From the NCBI GenBank assembly GCA_026419805.1, contig JAOSLS010000040.1:62001-126000 (forward strand): a DNA stretch of 64,000 nt, in the 5' to 3' direction. Made by a program: the position numbers and the translations under genes. This DNA is from Ceratocystis colombiana (lineage: Eukaryota > Ascomycota > Sordariomycetes > Microascales > Ceratocystidaceae). The stretch's first letter is position 1; every line of letters begins with the position of its first letter. The notes beneath the pieces are model-generated. The model had not been told where the DNA came from, searched no databases, and worked only from the letters and a program-made list of their open reading frames with translations. Shown here one piece after another: positions 56,901 through 64,000 of the stretch.

Positions 56901-58252
56901 TGAAAGGGGATATGGTAGACTGGTGTATGCCCTAGACATCGAATGTTAGCTCAGTTATCATCGTGGAAATCAAGCTTCCCATCATGTGGTGCCAACCTTT
57001 TGTGTTCTCTGGGGATTTTGAAGCTCGTGGAAAGCCGCCTATCAACAACTTGGTAAACTTCTTGATAGCATCTTGCTTCTCGCCAAGGTAGTTTTTCGTA
57101 TGCGCCGACACTGTGGATGATTCAACCCAGTCTGAAAGCGTGATTCCCCTTAGGCCATTTTCGGTGTTGAACCTATGGTACGTCTCATGTTTCCTAGAGT
57201 ACTCTTTTTCAAGCTCATCCGCGACTCTCTTAGAACTAGTTGCAATTTTCTTGAGGACTCTATCCACAGAGTCTTGAGAATCGCCAATTTCAATGACATC
57301 ACCCAGACCTGTGCCAACGCTCAAAATCAGCATTTCCTGTTCGTCTGGCACTAGTCTAGTAGCCTCTGTGATAAGGACTCGGCATGGATTGCTATATCCG
57401 AAGCTGCTATTGATGAAACTTTCGTTCTCCCGGCCTAGTTCAATAGGGTTGAAAAGGTTGACCATGGCAGATGTAGCTCTGGCAACCTCCCATATTTTGC
57501 ATTTCGACCAGCTGGTAGTAGCCTCATAGGTTCTGAATAGTGTCGGGGGCGCGTCAATATTGGCCTGGGTTGTGGCAAGGATAACACTATACAAGAATAA
57601 CACAACATTAGGTTTATACTTTGGCGAGAAAATAGGGAGCAAATACTTACGTTTTGATGCAGTTTTGATCAAGAAAGTAATCGTTTTCATGCTGACATCC
57701 GTCGGATGTAGAGGTAGAGTTGGCCGTCTTCTGTCTTCCAGCACATTCTGTGCGAGGACAATTGTCACGAATTGCTTTTTTAATTGCATCTTCCAAGCTC
57801 AAAGTCGAGAAGATGCTTGATGTCGAACCCACTATGAATCTTGTCCACGATGAGCGCTGCGGAGCGAATGCTGTCTGGGATATTTCTTTGTACGTCTCAA
57901 TACAATCACCAACTGTCATGCCCAGTCGGCCAAGCATGATGGCAATTATGCTGTGCGGGAGTCGTTAATAAGATCCCCTAGGCAGATAAACGTAGTAAAG
58001 GTCTCACCCTCCGGTTCCTGTACCACCCATGAGGTCGAATACCTCACAGGGCTTTGGTATTTCGGAAAGGCTCTGTGTATTCTGGATTTCTTCCATAATT
58101 CGCTCGAGTATCAAGAGACTAGATAGTCCACGGACGCCGCCGTCATCTGCGGTTGTTAGCAGTACAATAGTAGCTAGAGGCCGGAGTGACGTACCCAGAG
58201 AAAGGATCTTGAATGGCTGGCCATTCTTGTTATCCTGCGTATCGGAGCTCAT
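53993..58252 (-). CDS. NLR-type receptor copy 2: patatin, NB-ARC, TPR
   Basis: Five exons mirror copy 1: 58252-58195, 58146-58008, 57950-57651, 57586-56997 and 56931-53993, giving 1342 codons. The first four exons have exactly the same lengths as in copy 1 (58, 139, 300 and 590 bases). The patatin and NB-ARC parts differ from copy 1 by scattered substitutions (about ten in the 197 residues of exon 4). The P-loop GLGGMGKT, LLIVDNVDD and DMHSLVH are intact. The glycine loop reads DDGGVRG (Arg, where copy 1 has Cys). The Ser and Asp sites of the patatin dyad again read GTGTG and NSSFGYSNP. The TPR array has one divergent plus twelve units. These are clearly more diverse than in copy 1, and unit 9 carries a two-residue insertion. 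The C terminus ends MFENT. Confidence 0.9.
54014..55531 (-). repeat. Twelve diverged TPR units
   Basis: Twelve units of 126 bases, one of them 132 bases, follow a divergent first unit at 55532-55657. The consensus is as in copy 1, but units vary widely, for example at DHPDRL (DDPSHL, DHPHYL, HHPQRL, VHPHRL) and at the four residues after AY. They are therefore far less uniform than the array in copy 1. Confidence 0.92.
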
Positions 58253-58924
58253 TTCTTTTGTTCAAAAGTAACGTGATCGAAAAGGCGGCAGTTAAAGCCC
58301 CAAGTTGGTAAGGTACACAATATGCTGAAATAGAAGACTGAGAAGTAAATGACTGTAGAAGCAAGTATTATCAAATTCAACACAGAATGTTGCAGATGGC
58401 GAGGAAGAGAGAAAGAAGTAGCCAAAAATGTGGGAGCCCTGAATAGATACAGGATTGGCAACCCACTCGCTGATGCCTGAAGTGTAGTATTCGCCCAACA
58501 TGTATTGGGCTTACGAAATCCTGCCGGCTTTACGCCCAACGAATGAACAGCATCAAAATGGTGGGATAGACCTGAGGGGTGAAGTCACAGCTGATAGGCC
58601 ATCGCCAATTCACCACATGATCATGATCGTCATAGAATATTTCTAATACCAGCAGAAGATAGCAGTATTAACCAACATCTCCAAGCACGTGAAAGAAGAC
58701 GGTTTAGAGCCAGGCTAGGATGCAAACCCAAGATAGAAAGGGCCGTTGTATAAACCTACCAATAACCGCAATAATACTGATATTTCTCATTTAAAATGTT
58801 GAAGCCAAAAACTGTCAAAAGGCAGCCCAAGGATAAGGCCAGAAAGAAGTGGGTCCCGACAGTATTACGAACATTACACAAGGACCCGTAAATGATGGGA
58901 AGGAAGTACTAGTAGAAGGGTTAT

Positions 58925-59190
58925 TTAACAGTAGATATTGGGAGGACGTACTGAATGTCCTGTGAAGAAGAGGAAGAAGGAACAAGTGATTATTGAAGTT
59001 GTTCTGTATCTATCCAAGTCTGGTCCGAGGAGCGGATCTCAGCCGGTTTATATATCCATCACTTCCATGCTCTAAATCAAGCACATGGGCCTTGCAAGAA
59101 GACCCTTGACGTCTGATACTAACCCTAACGTTTAAGCGAACTAGATCAAGGTCAGCAATCCTGGTAACCCTGACTTAGGTAACTGACATT
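58925..59190 (-). repeat. LTR-like dispersed repeat, copy 2 (also at 16062-16310)
   Basis: It matches copy 1 on the same strand of the window, although the adjacent NLR arms are inverted. It shares ggacattcagtacg, gatatataaacc, gggttagtatcagac and the TGTCAGT start on the minus strand. It lies about 110 bases outside the right NLR arm. Confidence 0.55.
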
Positions 59191-61366
59191 ATTATACTGC
59201 AGTTAACAGGCAAGCGACTACAAGCTGCCATTAACCCTCTTCCTCTCATTTCATCGCAAAGCTGCAGTTTCCGTCCACAGCCTTACCTAGCAATTGAGAC
59301 CCGACTGTCGAAGACCTCAGGGAGCAATCTTTGAAGATACCCATCGTAAGGTCGTCGCCAGTTACTCACTTTTTAAAGGCTGCAAATTCGGCCTTAACTG
59401 CCTCTACATCTAAGAAATCTAGTTCGTCTATTGCATGGGGCAGCTTGATGAGAAGTGAAGCAACTTTCATTATTGAGTGTGTCGCGCAGAAGTAAGTCAA
59501 TATCAGGTCATTACAAAGATTAAGGGCTATAAACCCCTGCTTGTGTGGTGTAACCCAAGGGTCCCTAGCGTAGACCACCCAACTCGAAGTGATCAATACG
59601 CAATCAATCCTTCGGAGAACAACGAATATAAAATATACAAGAGTTCAACGACCAAAACAGAGATCTATCCATCCCTCCACTTCTTCATAGCCTCCAGCTG
59701 CGTCTTAGTAACTTCTATAGTTGCTTCTGATATCTCCTTGGCTGCCTGCATGTAATGCTCCATTCAAGCGTGCGTTTTCAGCTCACGATCCGATTGTGAT
59801 GCTATTGCCTGTTTCTAAGCTAATCAAAGGCTTTCCTTTGGCGAGCTTAGAGAAGATGCACAGTCTGAGCATTCTTGGCTTCACTTCAGCTTATCTAACT
59901 GAGCAGGCATCCACATTTAATGATAAGTTTACCCATCGAAGGACTAGAGGATTGTGTCCCATAGTGAGTAAAGCTCCAGTTACCCCTCGTTCTGCGAAGA
60001 GGCACTATGGAACTGGACTTATGCTGTCAAATGCGTACATGCCACTTATGAAACAGCCCTCCGAGATAGGCGCTTCTTTTGTTTGAAGGATAGCATCTTA
60101 TCGAAGCAACTGGCTCGCAAGGGCTTCCTCGGCTGAGCTAAGTCTTGCCGCACTACTCACCCACTTACATGATTTGAGGTAATAGTTAATGTAGTGGTGC
60201 TTTTCTTATCTTTTATTTTAATCTGGGAATAAGAGCTGGACTATGGGTGGTATCGAGCATTGTTCCCCACTATTCGTGCCCCCTCCCTAGCGCTACTCTA
60301 CTTAGAAAAACTCGAGCGCTGCGTAGCACGAATGGCGAACTATGAAGCGAGGATACTGCAAGCAGGAAATCGCTCACTGCGTACAATGGGACTTGTTCTG
60401 TGCAATTTGCTGAAAAAACGCATTGTATAGCTGTGTTGTGCCTAGTAGAAGTTCAGACTAACTAGAAGCGCCCAAAGAACTGTGGGGTATCAATAAACCC
60501 TAGTACCCTAGTACCCTAGTGCTGTCTGTATTCGGATGATCTTTGTTATGGCTATTTTGCCATTTGGGCCCGTAGCCCTCCATTTTACAAGCTCAGCAGG
60601 CTACACTGGCTAGAACTTTCCATGCTTCCACCTATAGACATCTTTGGCGATTGCTAATGGAATGGCAGACGTTTATCTAAAGAAGGGCATACATATGTGC
60701 GATTATACTCTGGCTATTTCCGCGACTGCTCTACGACACTTAGTGCTTGGCAAAACTTTGAAGCAGGCACACAGACACAGCATCACGCTTTAGCAACCAC
60801 AACAGCAGATGACTTCTTATCACACTTACGCCTGGATGCTCCATCTATCAGGCAGCGCAAAATAGCTCGGATTATTGGGATGTGTAAATATGACTGTGCA
60901 TCTTGCCTCATTGTGCGTGGAAACAATACGAGGCTGCTCAAATGTACGTGCTGGTTGGAATGCTGGATGCCTGATGGAGCTTGTACAGGCTAACAGCCCC
61001 TATTGATACAGGCTGATACAGGCCTTATCCCCAGTAATCCCTTGCAATGCCTCCTGCTAGGACTCCTCCCCAATTTCCAAGGCAACCATCAACTGAAACA
61101 ACATAAGAGCACTAGGGCTCTGAAGTTCCCTCCAATTATCACCATAAACCCGGCCAATTATTCGCTGTCAACCACCAACGTCACCGATGACCATCGCCAG
61201 ATCTTCAGCCTCGCTAGCCTCGTCAGCCTCGCCTCTTTCTCTGCTTTTTTCTCGCCATTTCCGCACTTCCACCCCGTTCCTCCCCTAAAAGCCCTCTCTG
61301 CTTGCTTGTAATTCACGAGATAAGCCCTGGCTCAAGCTTCTCTCCAAACTCTTCGCCTTGTTGTCG
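59191..61366. other. Relic-rich stretch without an intact gene
   Basis: No intact gene was recognised. On the minus strand, 60085-59785 reads as one frame with two internal stops (EGCFISGMYAFDSISPVP, stop, then GVTGALLTMGHNPLVLRWVN, stop, then SKLAKGKPLISLETGN). A second piece (HYMQAAKEISEATIEVTK) lies at about 59750-59690 in another frame. On the plus strand, 60291-60430 reads LALLYLEKLERCVARMANYE to a stop. A 99-residue frame at 60697-60993 has no recognised domain. The word ccctagta is repeated three times at about 60497-60520. This looks like decayed coding or mobile sequence of unknown type. Confidence 0.35.
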
Positions 61367-61398
61367 CCCCCCCTCCCCCCCCTCCCGCCCCCCCGCCG
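61367..61398 (+). repeat. C-rich tract upstream of the USP-like gene
   Basis: Four runs of 7, 8, 3 and 7 C separated by single T, T and G. The minus strand could form a G-quadruplex. It lies about 70 bases upstream of the start codon at 61467, within the likely leader or promoter. Confidence 0.8.
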
Positions 61399-61466
61399 CT
61401 TTCTCCCCTCCCGGGGCTCCCCTCTCCACCCTCCATCTCTTGTCCCTAGAATAGACCGCTAGAGCC

Positions 61467-64000
61467 ATGAGCCCCGAGCCCACAGATGCCGCTATCCAGG
61501 AGGTGGCCGAGTTCACGGCATTCGATGACCGTGCTGTCATCACCCGGGCACTCAAGGTTAGCTGTCTCATATGCACTCACGCAATAAGAAATGCACCATG
61601 AGATTGACAATCAACAAATATAGGCCAATAATAACGATACTATTCGTGTCGTGCAGGAGTATTTCGAAGACGCTGAAGCCGTATGTTTGCCTCTGCTCCT
61701 GATATACCTCCGTCCAGCCTTCTGGCAATTCATTCTGCTGCCCCGGCCCCATACTATACATTGCTCTTTCCGCTAACCGAACTCGTCACTCTGCCTCTCT
61801 CCAGTTCAACCGCAAATATTCTTGGGACAACACTGTCTTCACCACTGATAATGACGGCAACCCACAGCAGGGCATCTGTAAGCCTCATTCTTTCTGTCTT
61901 CTCGACCACTTGACTAAATGATCGATCCTTAGCCTTCCATATTGAAGCCCCCACTCCCGTCCACCCCGCCGCCAATTCTGATACCGGTCTTGACCAGTCC
62001 GATGCCTACTACGAGCGATTGGCTCTCTCAAGGCCACCTTCCCGCACCGCAAACCCCTCACCCGTCAACCGCGTCTCAGAATGGCAGTCTTCAGTCACCG
62101 ACAGCAGCATGTACAACTACTCGTCCCATCCCGATCTCAACCTGCCCAATGTCGCGACTTCACAAGAGGAAGAAGACCTACAAAAAGCTCTTCGGATCTC
62201 GGCCCAGGAGTCCGAAGCCAAAATTGGCCACCAGGAAATGGGGATTACGACTTCGGTCTCGCCCCTCCACAACTCAACCACAGACACCATGCCTGATACT
62301 GCCCCTCCTCCACCAGCCGTCTCTTTTGGACCCGCCCGCCATGTCGAGTACCCTGAGAACAACTGGGCAATGGTGTCTGTGTCTGTCAACGAGTACGCCA
62401 AGCCACAGGTTTATAACATCAAGCCTGAAGCTCGCCATCGACCTTACGATACCCCTGCTGTACTAGTTCTCGCTGATAAGTCTGGCACAATCTCAACACA
62501 GGACCGTCTTGGCGGTATTATCACCGTACTCCACTCCATTCCCTTGGCCAGAAACATCTTGCTCGATGGCTCCACTAGTGCCTCCTATGGACACCATCAC
62601 GATTGGTGGAAGGGAGCCCCTATCTTGAAGGGTCCCTCAGAAGATCCGCTAGAGGCTGATTCCCTCGCTCAAAACGAAGACGAAGCTGAGTTAGAGTGGG
62701 GCAACCAACACGCCGGGGTCTCTGTTAATGACGAGCTCCATCGTCTGATTGGCCTGTTGGAAATGTCAGAACGCAGCTTCGGTACTATCAATGGCCTGAG
62801 TGACGCCATGGGCGGTATGTACAACCTCGAGGCCCGTTTCTTCGACTATATTACCGGGCGAAATCGCCAAGTAGCTGAGCCGCTGTTGACTGTCGTGCGC
62901 CATGTTGAGATTGGAACACTACGAGAGTTAGAGCAACGCTCAAACCCAGAAGATGCGAATGCCCCTGGAGAGCCCGAGACTAGCGCTCCTGAGCCCACTG
63001 ATGATGACTCCCAGGAAACGCAAGTCACATACATCGAAGCCGAAATCAACTCTACCAGCTGGCCCTACATCCAGTCATTCACAGATATCTGGGACCATGT
63101 CATGTGGAATGACACTGTTGCCTACAATGTGCGTCCACATGCCAAGTCAGGCATGACCTGCATCGAGAAACAGGGCCAAGTGATGGCTGTGCACATCAAC
63201 TCTGAGGGCCATGACGCCCCCTTTGAAATCCCGCGCCAGTTCAGCGTTGAGCGTTACATGACTGGTCGCCACGAAGAAGCCATCGGTCTTATGGAAATGC
63301 TAGTCGACCAGAAGCTGTGCTTAGCTAAGGCTGAGAAACGGCTCAGAGGCCTCTGCAAATTGCCCGACGGCACAACGAACAGCTCACCCGACTCGATGTT
63401 AGACCGATTCGCCTCCCAGATCCGCGATTACGAGGCTCAGGTCCGCTATATCCACGATCGTGCACGCTTCCGCGAGTTCGCCTCTTCAGGCTTTGACGAA
63501 GCCAAGTTCCCATGCGGCCCTGATGATGTTCCGCCGAAACTGCTAGCTGAAGAGCAGGACATTGTGGATGTACTTGACCATAGTATCAAGGCACTAAGAG
63601 ATCGACACGGACGTGTGGCCGTGGAAGTCGAGAGTAAGTTTCTAGCGAACCCCCCCCCCCCTGTGCGAGTTTCCCTCGTGTGAATTCCTCTGCTATGTCC
63701 TACAATACCGCCCTTTACTAATCAAATCTTCACACAGGCCTTAAAAGCCACATCGCCTTCCACAAAGAACAGCTTCGCAATATTAGCACCATGTATACGG
63801 ACCCTGAGAAACCACGGCCCAAACCTTTCGTCTCTCAGCTTATGCATCTACGTGGTGTAGTATGCGACTCAGGCGTAGTATACGTGTGCCAGCGGCAAGA
63901 GCAGAAGCTAGTAGAAGTTGACGTCGAGACAGAAGCCCAGCCAGTGGACCAATGGTGGCGCTTGAAAGTGGTTCCAGATGCCGAGCCAGCAGTGCAAGCG
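61467..64000 (+). CDS. UBA/UIM protein related to USP25/28 ubiquitin hydrolases, 3' end outside the window
   Basis: The exons are 61467-61556, 61624-61680, 61805-61877, 61933-63633 and 63738 to the window end, with consistent phases and about 728 residues visible. The order is an N-terminal UBA-like helix bundle (FTAFDDRAVITRALKANNND, VVQEYFEDAEAFN), a Ser/Pro-rich linker, and a ubiquitin-interacting motif EEEDLQKALRISAQES. The NNWAMV..., GGIITVLHSIPLARNILLDG and DYITGRN blocks belong to the fungal USP-like family with the UBA-UIM plan of USP25/28. I see no GNTCxxN-type catalytic Cys box: the corresponding stretch reads LADKSGTISTQDRLGGIITV. The protein may therefore bind ubiquitin without cleaving it, although the C-terminal part is not in the window. 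A run of 13 C lies in the last intron (63649-63661). Confidence 0.75.

Larger units (their letters stand above)
53515..58815 (-). repeat. Right arm of the NLR inverted duplication
   Basis: An inverted copy of 16330-21355 that covers the NLR gene and its flanks. It is about 270 bases longer, almost all of it from extra TPR units. All four introns and their splice sites are conserved at matching positions. Confidence 0.9.

Noticed and set aside
59721..60086. 121-codon plus-strand frame as a gene
   Set aside because: It has no recognisable domain and no context support, and lies in a stretch that looks decayed on the other strand.

Overview
This window is nuclear DNA of a filamentous ascomycete (Pezizomycotina, most likely a Sordariomycete; the order is a guess). 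The evidence is short spliced introns of about 50-170 bases with GT..AG ends and CTAAC-type branch sites, fungal-only families (LPXTG-type Cys-rich membrane protein, Cut12, the MRGL..YYI F-box family, a patatin/NB-ARC/TPR NLR) and an intron-containing tRNA-Pro. All gene models below were spliced by eye and checked for reading phase. No transcript data were available.

Layout. Positions 1-7000 form a rearranged left flank. It holds the 3' end of an unidentified gene, a truncated and a full SRPK-like kinase, a second copy of the first gene's 3' end, and an LPXTG-type membrane protein on the minus strand. From 7700 to 15250 come an F-box protein, CBF5 (dyskerin), a small single-pass membrane protein and a MYND zinc-finger protein. 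From 16880 to 20872 lies an NLR gene (patatin, NB-ARC, TPR). The core from 22.7 to 52.7 kb is densely packed with housekeeping genes: a ferroportin-like carrier, SAC3, LTV1, LSG1, tRNA-Pro, a peroxisomal acyl-CoA dehydrogenase, SPO12, the DRG1/RBG1 GTPase, CWC2, UreF, Cut12 and GCN2. From 53993 to 58252 lies a second NLR gene on the minus strand. A relic-rich stretch follows, and the window ends inside a UBA/UIM protein related to USP25/28.

The main feature of interest is the NLR pair. The two genes are inverted copies with arms of about 5 kb, flanking about 32 kb of mostly essential genes. Their patatin and NB-ARC parts and all four introns are almost the same. Their TPR arrays differ in unit number and sequence: copy 1 has ten nearly uniform 126-base units, whereas copy 2 has twelve diverged ones. 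Both patatin domains appear to lack the Ser-Asp catalytic dyad. A frameshifted TPR fragment upstream of copy 1 and an LTR-like repeat beside each copy point to a wider, actively rearranging NLR locus.

Several core genes act in ribosome production and translation control: CBF5 (pseudouridylation and telomerase), LTV1 (40S) divergent from LSG1 (60S), DRG1/RBG1 (translation GTPase) and GCN2 (eIF2alpha kinase). SAC3 and CWC2 add mRNA export and splicing. Cut12 and SPO12 add mitotic control.
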